Below the pieces are notes generated by a model. It saw nothing but the letters and a program-made list of their open reading frames with translations, was not told the DNA's origin and did not search any database. The position numbers were made by a program, and so were the translations under genes. This document shows positions 13,991 through 27,300 of a DNA stretch of 64,000 nucleotides, piece after piece. Origin of the DNA: Cyanoderma ruficeps (lineage: Eukaryota; Chordata; Aves; Passeriformes; Timaliidae); the NCBI GenBank assembly GCA_008694505.1, contig VZDJ01007747.1, positions 10,696,399-10,760,398 on the forward strand, written 5' to 3'. Numbering within the stretch: the stretch's first letter is position 1; each line of letters opens with the position of its first letter.

Positions 13991-13994
13991 CTAA

Positions 13995-14024
13995 AAAATC
14001 CAGTTTTAAGAAAAACTGGATTTT
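13995..14024. repeat. Perfect inverted repeat: 13-bp stem, 4-base loop
   Basis: The left arm aaaatccagtttt (13995-14007) is the exact reverse complement of the right arm at 14012-14024, with the loop aaga between them. The arms contain a G/C core (tccag/ctgga), so this is not simply an AT run folding on itself. It could be a small hairpin or the remnant of a terminal inverted repeat pair. No longer precursor-like stem surrounds it. Confidence 0.85.
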
Positions 14025-14029
14025 CTGTC

Positions 14030-17000
14030 CTGTCTTCTGAGCCCTGAGGATTTTTGTGTGCTTGCATGTTTGTATATTTGCATATGCTGCATTAACAAAA
14101 GCTTAATTGTATGAAAGTGCATTATTGAAATCAGACCTCCTTTGTTCTCCAGTCAGCAAAGGGATTGATCGCAAAAACCGTTTGCTAGGAATTGCTGAGT
14201 GCAGGATCCTTCTACTGGATTTTAATCCAACAAATCAGTTTTCCTCCCAGACAATCAGACTGATATGGTGGTATTTTTCCAGTTGCCAGTCTCTACCTTG
14301 CAAAGCGAAGTTTAGGTGCTGTTGTCTTAGGACTGGTTTACATCAGCAGAACACCACAGCATCCCCAAACAGGAGCAAAATCCTAAACACTACTCTGTGT
14401 TACCACCTCTGATCCAGGCTAAAAAGGATAAAGGTCCAACCAATAGTTTAATGGGTGTGAATTTCACTACAGGGTAGAGTTCGTTTGAAGGGGGTGAGGA
14501 CTTGCCGACTATGCTTAACCAACTCTTATTTTTTTGGATATAACAGTTTTTATTGCTATTGCCTATTACTGCAGAGTTGTGCCTGTGTGAAACATGGAAA
14601 AACTGTTTAGCTTCTAGCTCTTAAAACTCTTGATGAGTCCCTGCCAAGGCAACAGACCATGTATTAAAGTTCAGTGATACTGATGTGGTAGAGAGAGTCA
14701 GACTGAGTAATAGGGTGGTCTCCTCTGTGGGGAAAGTTGCTGAAGTTATTACAGACTAAACAGTGCTACAATATCTCCGACAATGAAAAAGCTGATACCT
14801 GTCTCTATTTTAATATTTACTGTGGCCTCAGAAGAATTGCAAATCGTGTAACTTGTAAACTCTTTTATTTGTGCTTTCCCATAGCAATAGCAGCACTTAC
14901 CTGCTGTAAAAATTAAGTTTGCATCACAGAGCTGAACGCCAAGCCTGTTTTTCCCATGACAAATCCAGGTCCTACTAGCTTCCCAAAACCTCAATATTAT
15001 TGAGTTACATCCACAGTAACTTATTCATTCTAGTGCAATGAGATGAAATTAAACCATTTGGTTGTTTTAAATTAATTTTTTCAGGTTTAAAGAAGATACT
15101 TAATTTTAAATTACTGGTGCTACTACTGCATTTATTTCAATTCTGAATTAATATTTTCATTGGGCACAATAACCTTTAGGAATTCATGTTGGAAACCTGA
15201 TGGCATGTCTTTTAATAAGTCAATCATCTAAATGTGCCAAAACCTCATGATTTATTTAATATATAATGAAGGGCAGAAAAATATCTATGCTGTCTTGTCC
15301 TTGGCACAGCTAATCCAGAAAGATTGCTAAGAATTTGTCCCAATATAATATTAATTTTCTGATATGACTTTCATGTTGAAAGTCATAGCTCTGTGAATTT
15401 GAGATTTTCCTCCTAAGTCAGTAATAAAATATTGCTTCCTTTCACCTCTTTTATTTAACTGCTTTGTAGTAATTAGTGGCAGTGTAATTTTTGTCAGTTT
15501 TGAGGATCCTCGTGGTATATTAAATTTACTTCTCTCTATGCAGACCCACAGAAAAAAGGAATGGTTGCTGATCAGTACAGGATAGACTTTTATCCTGATA
15601 TATGCAGTTCTCAGAGTCCTTCTCCTTTCTTCTTGCAATGAAAGCCCAGAAAAATAATAACCCCTGTTTTAATTTTTCTAATGCCAAAAAATGGGTATTG
15701 ATCTCTGTCTTCTCATACTAAACAGCCAGTGGCTGCTCCCCTCTCCCTCTCCCTCGTCCAGTGGGAGACATTAGTTTCTCTACTGTGTCTGTAAAGTCTA
15801 AATGAAGGGGGGGAAAAAGCAGTTGAGGGTTGAGGAATCTGATTCAGAAAATAATATTGAGCTGGTTTTATATCTGCAGCAGTGGATCAATGCTGGAAGT
15901 GTAACAGGAAATAACAATGGCAACTGCAAATCCTTGTAATTACTGAAGTTATCAGTACTGTGTCTCTGTTAGCTGCTTTTCTGGAAATCAGGGGCCCGTT
16001 CTGAGTAAATATAATTTTAAATGTAAATCCAGATATGTGCATGCATATTTCAAAGAGGAATGGTTTTGGAAAGAAAATAGGTTAACTTAGGTCAGATTTA
16101 TCTGATTATTCTTTGCTTGCTATTGTAGCCCCAGGCTAGTAATATAGTGAAAATTGCTGAAAAATGGGCAGCCCTCCATTCTAGTAATGACAAGACATCA
16201 CAGGCCAGCATTTAGAATGAGCTTGCACTTAATTCCAACAGGTGGAGCTGCAAAGTTTGATTTTAATCTGTCTTTGTGTTTCTTTCAGCTTTAGGTCTCC
16301 TTTTGTTTTGGCATTTTTAGTAATCTTTGCTTAGGCCCAGAGCTTCCATTGTGCTGGAAAGTTTGTTTTCAGGTTGAATTGCAATTGTCTTGTCCTGGCT
16401 AACTGTGTACAGACCAGTAGTCTGTTGCTTTTTTAAAATTGTAACTGTAACCCCAGTATCAGCTCCTGTAGTCTTTCATGTTAATCTTCCCAATCTTCTC
16501 TAATAGTTTTAAGATTGATTTCCCATTCTTAATTAATGAAAACTTAAAAACCCACTGAGGGCACCGAAATGTTCTATTGGAGGTATAGGTGCTTTCTGAT
16601 TGTCATCCTTCTTTTGACATCTGCTGCTTACAGATACACAGTGTTGAGCTGTTTATCCTATTTTCTTTCTCTTTTAGAGTTTTGACCTTTGTGGGAGTTT
16701 ACTTGCTCAAGTCTTATCAGCTTATTTTATTTTTAGCTCTTGAGAATCAGGCAGGCTGCATGGTGAGCTCTTCATTGTTGAATTGCTGACTATCCCTGTC
16801 CCTAAGAAAAACATGTTTCTGTGATATCCTCTCTTCATTGTTTCCAACATTCTTGAAGATAAAGGAACACTCTCAAGAATGTCCATCAGGTACATGGTGT
16901 AGACTCATGTAGCCAAGGACACTTTTCTATAGGCTGAGCTACACAGTTCGTTGAAAAACGTGAATTTACTGCTATATCACAGTTTAAATTGATTTCTGGA

Positions 17001-20000
17001 ATGGAGGCAAAAGAAAAAGAAATTAACAATAGAATAGAAAATAATTATCTTCCCTTGCCTGTTTCCCTTACCTTAGTAAGCATCTGAAACTTGAACAAAT
17101 TCTTGAGCAAATGAAGCTGGTTTTCATCCTTCCGAAAAAGGATCTACTGATCATCTAAAACCTCCTTTCTTGGTACAGGATTCATGTGTTCTGAAGTTAA
17201 AACCAGGTAATTTATAGATTCAAGTGGAGCAGATAAAAGAGAGAACTTTTTAGAAAGTGAAATGTCTTCTCTTTCAGTATGACCTTGCTTCTTACTTTTA
17301 GAATGTACTTCTACATAAATGGAGAAGTAATGTTTCAAAATAATTTAAAAATTCCAGTTTTACCAAAATCTTTAGGATGGATCAAATTCTGTTCTTTATT
17401 CTTTGAAGAATTCACCAATAATTTCACTTAAATTAGGAATATGTATTTGGGAAAGACCCTTGAAAATATACAGTATGTATATCAGTGAGGAAAAAAATGA
17501 CTTGGCAATGGAGCATAGTAGCTATTTGAAGGAGTTAAGCAATGGATAAGAAACTTTGTATGTTGAATTTCATTAATTTTTGCATTTCTTTGTTTCCTTC
17601 TTTGTTTTTAGCGAGACTAAGCTGAAGTTATACATTTACCTTGATAGATGTTACCACTGGGAACTATGCAACTATGCCCAGAAACTTGGTCTTAAGTAGC
17701 ATTATATCTCACAGACAGTACCTTGATTAAGACAAACTTTAGTTAAGATAAATGGTGGCTGCTTAGTCATCTGTTTGCCATGGTGAGACTTGTATCTTCA
17801 GATTGATGTTAGAACTAATGAAAAAATTTTCATTTTCGTAGTGAAAGCACAAATTAGATGTTTGCAAGGGTGTTGCCCACCTGTTCTGATGAGTGTACAC
17901 CTGTTAGAAAGCAATAGTAAGCAGTTTCATGGTACAGATTTTTCTCTGTAATGAAGTTGCATTATCTTCCCAGCTATCCTAGAAGGATGAAAGTCAGCAG
18001 TATCTGTTCCGGGAATAAGATTTAATCAAGGTTGGACTTAATTGCCACTGATGTAAACAGTCTTCATTTCTTAATTCATAGAACAGCCAGGGTAGGGGTT
18101 TTTTATTTATTTGGGAATATGGTCCATTCAGAAATCAAGATAAATTGTTGGGTTGAAAAAGCCTCAAAATTTATGCATTATTTAGGTTTGACATTTCATC
18201 TTTCTTTGTGGTATTGAGTACATCAGCTTGAATAGTGATCCATAAAGGTACCATTTTGTCTGTACAACCACAGCTAGGTTTGGATCTTGTGCAATCAGAA
18301 ACACTGGAAAATAGCCAGTTCCTTAATGTCAGCTTTAAACTGAATAGCCTGTTACATCTGGGAGTAATTTAAAATAGCATGGTATTATTGGTTTTTAAAC
18401 CAAAGCATTCTGAAGACTGCACTTAAAAAGACAAAGAGGATCTTTATGACCCAAATCTACCATGGCAGATTTATACATGCATTAAATTTTTTTATCCAAA
18501 GATGAATTTTTTGAGCTTCCACAGTCACAGAGAAAATCCTGTCCTTTTTCTGATCTGTGGGTTGTTCACCTGAGTTCCATCTTTTCCCTTGCTTCGTGTC
18601 TCAGATTTTCCAAGCATATGTTCATGAAAGATTTGACAGCAAATGAGTAACAGAAAATACAGTGCAGCTCCCTAGTAGACAAATTAGTATGGATATGACA
18701 GTTATCTAACTTTACATTTCTATGGGAATGGTGTTTGAATTAGTTGCATATGGCTGATGCCATGAATTTGTTTTTATCCATAGAATGATGAGAAATTATA
18801 TTGGAATACAGCCAGATCAATGAACACCTTTTCTGTTACTGCTGATTTACTCGCCATCCTTACAAAGGAGGTTCATTTCTCCTCTTATGAGCAATTATCT
18901 TGTATTTCAAATGTATCGTTAGACAAACTACTTAATGTGTGTAATAAAATTTGTATAGAGGCACTTCAGCCTCTCACAGTCTTAAAGGCTGCTTTTTAAT
19001 AAAACAGTGAAAATGTAAGTAGGCTGCAAAACACAGATCCAATCTTATCTTGGGCTTGATTTAGTACAGTGTCTTTGTTCAAAAGTAGGTCATAACATCA
19101 CTTACCATGTGTATATATGCATGCTTAGATAAACAAAGTAGACTATCAAATGTGGAAAATAAAACTCTTCAGAAAAGTGAATTTTCTATTACTATTAAGT
19201 ATTCAGTTGCCTTTTTCACTGTGCTAACATTATTTGAATTGTTTAATGAAACATGCTGTTTCTGTAAATCTAAAGACCTGTTACTACAGTCAAAGTATTA
19301 AATTTCAGTGTTGATGTTTTCTTGATATGAGTAGTCATACAACAAGTTATTAGGAGTAAACAAAAAAATGGTTGTACACCTTACTCCAGGTTTTATTCAG
19401 AAAGAGCACAGTTCTCTCAGCTTCTTGTTAATGCACCCTGAAAAGACAAAACACGTGTTTTAGGTTCTGCATTTTGTCATATATATAATCTTGGCTAGAT
19501 AGGATTTTTCAAAGGCTATCTTTTTACCATAATCTTGAAGGAATTAAACAATTGTCAATGACACCTAACTCTTGTAAAATACTCTCAATATAATTTTTGA
19601 AATGGCCTAAAGAAGAAATAGTCAAACATTATTTTGTTATAAGGTAATGAATATTTTCACTTAATTGTAAAAGCACTTACAGTCTAAACAAAAAGTTGCA
19701 CAGACATTAGGATGTTAAGAAACTGCATATTTTATGAAATTCTACAAGTGTATATTTTATGATTTGGATTTAACTATATACCACTTACTGCCAATCATTG
19801 TTTTGTTGAAAGCAGGTTTTGTATCCAAAGAAAACAGTAAGTGAAAGAAATCATAAAACTTGAAAAATAAAAAACATTATTACCTTGAAGTATTAGTAAT
19901 GAAATAGAGACCATTTTTGCAAGTTTTACATAGAAGAAGGAAAAAATCCCAACAATTTATATTTTACCACTTTTTCTTGTGAAATGCAAGCAATATTTTT

Positions 20001-20985
20001 CTAGACTATATTATTTGTTAAATATTTACACTGCACAATTCAGCTGCAAAATGAGATTGTACTTCAGAAACCTTAAAAAACAAAAACTTTCAATTCTGTA
20101 TAAATATTTATTTGATTTAGTTTATGGTAAATGACGAAGATCATAGTTTTATAATTTTGTAAGTCTTGGCAGATTTTCTCTGTTAAGCTACAGTTTTATG
20201 TAGTGTAGGGCATGTATGGGTAAAAGCATTTGTCCAGTTAGCTTTTTTTATGATTTCTAGGTTTCTTATTTATAAAAAAATTCTATATGAAATAAAACAT
20301 AATAGAGGCTGAACATTTTGGGCAGGTGTAGGGCTGCATCAGATTCCAACAGATCTCCTAGGCAAGATAGCCTGTACTTTAAAAAAGTACTTAAAAACAT
20401 CTTTTTGCTTCTTGACCTCTAGTAAATATCAATATCCTTCATCTTTCTTGCAGTGGCTTTCTAATCTTTAGTGCAGAGTAGCATTTGATATTTGATTGTA
20501 GCCTTGAGCACCAGCTTCACTATTTCTGTGAGGTAAAGCTTAATCTCTCCATCTTAAAGAATCTATTTCTAGAAAAGATGTGGTTTAGGAAGAAATTTCA
20601 AAACAGCTGCATTTTCTAGTTCTATCAGGGACTCAAAAAACCAAACAGAGATAAAATTACTTCCAAGCCCCTTTCTCTGACCTCTGGTATCTGGACTGTG
20701 TAATTTTTTTAAACATTCTCTCTCTTTTTTTCTACCCTGAGAAGATGTCTTGAATTACCTGAAAGATTTACATTTATCTAAGGTTTCGGTATATCTGGTA
20801 GTGTTAATAAACTATGGTGCCAACCAGAGTGTGATTTATCTGGAAGTTCTATATATTATGGCTACACCTACCAAAGCCATGTCTATCTAACAAGATAGAT
20901 AACTTGAAAAAGCCTCAGATGAACTACCTGTACATGTGTTTAGATTATGTATTCAAGGCTTAAACTCATTAAATCTGTTATATTC
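14030..20985. other. AT-rich non-coding sequence, nothing recognised
   Basis: About 7 kb without a supported gene. Frames are short and mutually overlapping. A C-rich patch at 15738-15753 has only three C runs of three or more, so it does not make a four-run quadruplex motif. No retroelement tail or RNA gene was identified. Confidence 0.55.
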
Positions 20986-20989
20986 CATT

Positions 20990-21350
20990 AATTCTAGGTG
21001 CACTTCATATGCAGAACAACCAATCAGCAGGTACAAAGCAGCCCATGCCTCCTTGCAGCACTGCATAATCTCTATGGATCATGAGGCCATCATTTCCAGA
21101 CTAAACTTAGTGGGAGACCGTATTCCTAGCTCCAGAAGCATTCTCATGGGGCTGGAATATATGATGATTCAATTATGGGTTGCCCACAGTTTTATGGAAT
21201 AGACAGTGAGAAAGTAGGCAGGGTACCCCTCAACACTGAAGGCTGGGTTTGTATATCACCGTCAAACTGAGCCCTGCTGTAAGGACACCTCGTGCACACA
21301 CAGGATGACACATGGTGATTCCAGAAATTCTGCTGGAACTTCCTCTGTGT
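20990..21350. other. GC-richer island of unknown origin
   Basis: This stretch is richer in GC than the AT-rich DNA on either side and lacks the long A and T runs seen elsewhere. It contains an 88-codon plus-strand frame (20936-21202) with no domain I recognise. It could be an ancient repeat or a conserved non-coding element. The boundaries are by eye. Confidence 0.35.
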
Positions 21351-21359
21351 TAACCCTAG

Positions 21360-23920
21360 AAGTTTATACAAAGGCTCATAGCTACATCTGGATATGTAAT
21401 GTGTATTTTTTACATGCAGTCACACTGGTTTCCTGTGATTTCTGTTGTGTGGGTTTTGTTTCTTTGTTTATTTAATACTGAAGGCTACTATCTTGCATTA
21501 GCTGAAGCATATGAAAATGGCTTTATACTTAAGCTATTCAACTTGGGAACATATAATGAAAAATCACTTTATAAAATTCAAGTATTCTCATGAGATAATG
21601 AAAATTTATTGTTCTTACTAAGCACAGCAAATGATTATACAGGTAATACTGAAAAAACCCCAGCCTGATTTATTGATTCTGTTTTAATAAAACAGAAAAA
21701 ATACAATGAATTATTACTAAAAGTTTTAAGGTTTGAAGCAATATCTGTATGTTTCGTGTTTTCTGGGACCAGAGCTTGGTTTTAGTCACACTTATTTTAT
21801 TGGTTTAAACTCATATTTTATTAGTGCTTCCCTCCCATTCTTGGCAGTGGGAGAACATGATGTGCAGAGATTGACTGAAACATCTTCAGTTAAAAAAAAG
21901 AAATCTTCACAAGGCAAAGAGCATGTTTTTGCATTGTTACAAAAAAACGTATTAAGCCTCATGGCATAGTCTTTTACAAAAAGGCTGAATAAGTTCTCCT
22001 TGATTGTCTGTGTGGTACAGCACAAAATTATAAAGCAAAGAGATTATGAAGAGATGCAAGCAAGAAGTATCAGGACAATTTTCCTGAAAGAAAACACTTT
22101 TGATAAAAGGGTGAAAGTTTAAACATAGTTTTGACTACTTTGAGACTGTTGACAAAAAAAAATTAAAGCAGGTGGGGGTTTTTTTCGAATTCCACCATGT
22201 TATAGTATTTGAGGGCTTTAGTGGGAGATGGGGGGAGGGAAAGTGAGAGACTGATAAAAAAATTGCGATGTATTTTGGGAAAAATATCCAATACTATTAG
22301 GCATCTTCTTTGAGTCTTTTTGATGGCCAAATTTTTTTATCTTTTACTCCTCTGGCACATGTTTGATCTGCTACTGTTTCATGATGCTTAGCAATCAAGT
22401 TGATTTGAGTTCTCAGAGAGGATTCCCTGTCTGCTCACTTAGATATTTGCAAGCTGCTTGTGCATAAGATTTTCTCCCCCTTTCCAGTGTACTCCAGTTT
22501 ACAGATTTTCATTTCAGACACACAGTATCTACGTTCAGTGTGTTGAAGATTTTAAAACAAGTACCCTGCAATTTGGATAACAGATGTACAGAGGTCTAGA
22601 CAGAGCCCTCTGGAAGATATCTTTGGGGTTCAGGTCAATTGCCTTTCATGATTTACGTCTTTGCCGGAAATGTCTCCTCCTATTATCTCTCTGGAAAGAA
22701 AATCGTCAACAGGCAGCTCCTTGCAGATTTTTTTGGTTCAATGTCATGTGAAAAATCTCTAGTATTGCCTGTGTTCAGCATTTTAACCTCCTTTGTGTGT
22801 TTGCACTGTCCCCTGTTCATAGTCTTTTAAAGCAATTTAGTGACTATGCAATCCATATACTTTTTTTTTTTTTGAAGTATAGCTTTTGAAGATAAATTCA
22901 TAGTGAACTATAGAGTTTTATTCTTCTCTAAAGGACATTTTTATGTTATCGAGTGTTCTTGTTTGCCACCATGACATGTACTACTAATGTAACTGTGATA
23001 AATTTTTACAAGGCCTACATACTTTAAGTGGTTATGATACTTGCAATGCTGTAAAATCAGTTGATAGAGGATTAGCTGTAAAATAATTTTTAAAAGCTAT
23101 ACCTTTATATTATATAATGAATTCCCAAGGACTCTCAAATTCTTTGTGCTTAAGGTGTAGAGGAAATCATTAAAAAATGTATTATTGCTCTTGCTTTTTG
23201 CTTCCACAATGCAAATGACATTTGAGAGCAAATTCCATGCGAAATCACCTGTATCTTCATCATGTCTCTGCACAGTCAAGTGCTGGAAGTTGTGTCTGGC
23301 TAAAGACTTTTGTCAGGTGTCATGAGCTCCAAGTGGTGATCATCAAACCAAGGGCTGCTTTCATTCTTTCACAGTGTAGCAATTTTAGAGGTTCGGTTTT
23401 TGGTACAAACAGTCATTTGATTTACAAAAGCTGCAACTATGACATACAAAATGAGAGCAGTCTGTGTGTCTTTCTGACTGGTGATGTGATTGTGTTGCTG
23501 CTGCGATAAAATAGCATGTATTCACATTGAAAAGAATAGTTTTGTACTATTTCCAGCCTTATTCTAAATGTATTCATGGTTTAACTTTCACTGTCTGTTC
23601 CAATTTATCTGATTGTCTCAGGAAGTATGATAGAACAACAGCTGACATCTGTGGGTGCTTTGCCTCTCACAAACAATCAGCTAAAATCAACTCAAAAAAA
23701 GCATCTGTCACTGTCACAGCACAGATGAAGAGTTGCAAAAAGGATGAGAAGACATAAGTAAAGTATACTTTGTGGATGGGAGCTGGAACAGATGTGTTAT
23801 TTAAACCTGATGACACCATTACTTCACAATTCTATGTGGTTTTTGTTTTGTTGGTTTGGTTTGTTGAAAAGTGGCAACTTGATATTCCAAGTAACACACA
23901 ATGTTTTGGGTATTTTGATT
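21360..23920. other. AT-rich non-coding sequence with a T13 run
   Basis: There is no supported gene. A run of 13 T bases lies at 22861-22873. It has no recognisable retroelement body or target-site duplication beside it, so it is only simple sequence. Confidence 0.5.
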
Positions 23921-23924
23921 AGGT

Positions 23925-23953
23925 GGGAATTTGGGGGGAGCATGGGGGGAGGG
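23925..23953 (+). other. Predicted G-quadruplex motif
   Basis: Four G runs of at least three bases lie in 29 bases: 23925-23927, 23933-23938, 23944-23949 and 23951-23953. The loops are 5, 5 and 1 bases long. This meets the usual G3+ with loops of 1-7 rule on the plus strand. It lies about 75 bases upstream of the recognisable part of a CR1 element and might belong to a diverged part of it. Confidence 0.7.
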
Positions 23954-24029
23954 AGGCAATGTATGTTCCGGGTGAGAACATTTTGGGGTTATTAATTGGA
24001 CCCTTAGTCAGAAAAAAATATGACTGAAT

Positions 24030-24392
24030 TAGGGGAGAGGGAGGGGAGACCTTGTTGTGCTCTACAGCTATGTGAAAGAAGATGGCAGCAAGGTGGGGGG
24101 TCAGTCTCTTCTTCCAAGTAACAAGAGATAGGTGAAGAGAAAATGACTTCAAGATGCACAAGAGGAAGGTTAGCTTAGATACAAGGAAAAAAATTCCTCA
24201 CCAAAAAGACTGTCCAACCCTGGAACAGGCTGCCTGGGAAAGTGGTTGAGTTACCATCCCTGGAGGTATCTAAAACTTTTGTAAATGTGGTACTTAGCGA
24301 TGTGGTTTAGTGGTGAACACAGTGGTGGGTTAACAGTTGGACTCAATGATCTTGGAGGTATTTTCCAACCTAAATGACTCTAAAATACTATA
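24030..24392 (+). mobile_element. CR1 LINE, 5'-truncated copy (3' end of ORF2 plus 3' UTR)
   Basis: CR1 is the main non-LTR retrotransposon of birds, copied by its own reverse transcriptase and usually left 5'-truncated. This copy is recognised from a series of motifs in the canonical order: ggggagacctt near 24044-24054, a ggtcagtctcttcttcc block near 24100, ggaacaggctgcctgggaa (24222-24240), ccatccctggaggtatc (24254-24270), ttggactcaatgatctt (24337-24353), and the terminal ttttccaacctaaatgactc (24361-24380). The usual octamer microsatellite at the CR1 tail is reduced to a short degenerate stretch ending around 24392. No open reading frame survives. Divergence is moderate, so it is an old inactive insertion in plus orientation. 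The left boundary is approximate. Confidence 0.93.
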
Positions 24393-24399
24393 AATTAAT

Positions 24400-27300
24400 G
24401 CCTGAAACTAAAATTAGTTGTAGTTCCCTTGCTTTATGAAGGCTTGAGGTTAGCCAAGGTAACTAGGTCTCGATCCTGGGACTTGTGCTTATCTGAACAT
24501 CCCTTTTTGACAGTTGAATTATTCAAATGAGAAAGGACTGGATGAGGTACTTTTTCCTCCTCTAGAAATCCACAAATGAAAATTCTCAGATTTTATCAAC
24601 ATACATTCCTCTTCCAAGTGATCAGCAGCCTTATGAAGAGTCTAGTGAAGTTGTAGTTACAAGTTATACATGCAGCTAATCTGTAATAGCACAATCTATG
24701 CTATTACATTCTGGCTTATGGCTTGAATTAATGATTTACTTTCAAATTAATCAGTGCACTCAGTGTCTTATATTAAAATGGTTTAACTTCTGAGATGTTC
24801 TGTGGAAAGGATTAGTTGAACCACTAAAGGCTTTGGTTATAAATTTTGGGGAACACAATGGAATCCCTTCCTGGTTGTAGGTGTTAAAACAGTATAATGT
24901 TCTTCAGTAAGAACATAGGTGGTGCAATAGTATAATAACAATTATTTAATATTGATTTTCAATTAATTCTTGCAAATTAATGTATGACAATTCATGTAGC
25001 AATATTTGAAAGTAAGAAGTAAAAATTATGGTGGGACATAACCTTTTGCTTTGTCAAAGGAATATAGAAATTTGGGGGGAAATTAGCAGAAGAATTCACA
25101 CATTGTTTTCAAGATAAAAAAGTATCTAAGAATGAGATTTGTTGTATAGAAGGCTTTTAACACTTTCAATTCACCAGTACCTACCTCCTTTTTGTTGCAG
25201 TGGCTATAAATGTGTTTATTTTTTTCACTAAATTTAGACTGGCAGTAAATATTTATGGGAATTACTGAGTCTGACATCTAATTAACACAGTCTTTACAGG
25301 TTTAATGAGCAGTGATAAATTTCTATCCTTTCTTTGGCACATTTTAATTAGTTCTAATTATGAGTGAAGTGACCTGAAAAACTTGTTGTCCCATGGATTC
25401 ATCATAAATTTGTGTAATTTATATATGTATAGATAGAATGAGTTTTCATGGAATTGAAAAACCAAAGGTTGTTGAAAACATTACATCAGTCATATGGTAT
25501 CCTTGTGTAAAACTCCGGTAAGCAAAGCATCGCACATAAATATTTGTCTATGCTGCAGATGATGCTTAATAAGATTAATTTATTGTATTTTTTGTCTGAA
25601 GAAAAAGCAAGCATGGAAATACATTTTGTCTGTTGCTCACAGTGGAAAGATTGACTGCTGACATTCATCTTTAGTGACAGTATAAGTTTCAAGAAGACAG
25701 TGTATGCGTTTAAAATATTTATAAAGATTTTTAGCACTGAATAGCTGCTGAAATGTAATAATAATCCTAATTAAAATGACACCACAATTGCAAATTGTTT
25801 TTCTTAATGTAAATATAAAAAAACTTTCTCAGCGAAGACTTTTCTTCCTTCACAGGGAATTTTGTAGTCCTTAGAGAAAGACATGAAAGAATTCTCAATG
25901 AGACTAATACAATTTACATCACCTAAGACAGCATATGAAAGTAACCAAAAGATTCATCCATTTAAATAAACATGTATTTCATAAAAGCTATATAAATTAA
26001 ACATGTTGACATCTTAAATAAATCTCAGTCAAGAGCTGTACTTTGTTTTAAAAATATAATTTCATAAAATGGGACTATATATAGCATTTATCTTCTGTAA
26101 ACTTAATCTTTCACTTCTTGTACAAGTAAGAAGTAAAATCTTTTGAGGCCCAAACTTGTAAAGTGTTACCCTTTGGGAGCTGATGGGATGCTGAAACATA
26201 TGGCATCCTACAGTATTCAGTGCTGTTCATGCTGTGAAGCACTATGTCCTAGTTTTTGGGTATCTTTCATCCTAACTCCTAAAGTCTGACAGCTACTACA
26301 CAACCATGCAGAATATCTGAAGACTGAAGATGTGAAAGAGAGAAGAAACCAGGTAGGGCTTTTTGACGTAACTTTTTGAAAAAGGAGTAAAAGAAATCTC
26401 ATTTGTTAATACCATGAGGAAAACCTGAATAGTCTCTATTAAGTAAGGGTAGATAAAAGATTCATAGTCAGAAAGCCAGGACATGTGAGGGTGTCTGTTT
26501 ACACAACTTGGGTTCAAATGGTCTTTCCTGCAATTGCCAAAGCACTGAACAAATTCCTAACCTCTATATCAGCAGCAAAGTGATGATTCCCTTGGTGTCT
26601 CGTTACTTTCGTGTATGACACCACAAGTTTGGACAGCCTCTGCTGAGAAACATATGGTAAAACTACTGAAAAAGAACTGTTGTTGAACCTACACCCCATA
26701 TGTGGCATCTTGTGAATTGTAGGGGTGGAGAGGGAGCAGTTGAGAATACTTTCGGCTTTCCTTCCTAATCCCTATCCCTTTGATTATGGTTGCTTGAAAT
26801 TCTTCTGTGATCTGAAGTGTAGTCTCAGTCAATCCAGAGATTATAACTGGACAACCCTGAAGTGAAATATACGAGAATAGAGCTCTAAAAGGAAGAATAG
26901 CCACATTAAAAAGAACAAGGAACTGGAAGTTGAAACAGTGCATGTATTGGAAACTTTAGATACATTGGGAAGTTGGAGTTTTTTCCTCAGAAAATTTCTT
27001 GAAGATAATATTAATTTGTGTCCCTCCCAAGCTCAGGTCTCGGTTTTTTGTAATGTCTTATTTTAATGAACTTCCTTCTTTATTCACTTTTCTCAGAGTG
27101 TTTACTAGTTTGGTTGTCTGCCTTCATTTTCAATGGTTTTTTTTCCTATTCTCTTTTTGAAAGATAAGTAAATTGCTCTCAATTACTCTGCATAATGATT
27201 GATGACAGTGCCTTGCTTAATTATTTTTTTATGTTTTTGTCTGTCACTTGGGCAATGCAAAGATGTCTAGAATTTGTTAATACAGACAGTAATTGCAAGT

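Noticed and set aside
15738..15753. C-rich patch as a minus-strand G-quadruplex
   Set aside because: Only three runs of three or more C bases lie close together, so the four-run rule is not met.
22861..22873. T13 run as a possible A-tail of a minus-strand retrocopy (also 29811-29823 and 54310-54321)
   Set aside because: No retroelement body or target-site duplication is visible beside any of these runs.
26217..26943. Chain of minus-strand frames resembling a broken gene
   Set aside because: The translations do not show a consistent protein-like character across the breaks, unlike the segment at 50.7 kb.
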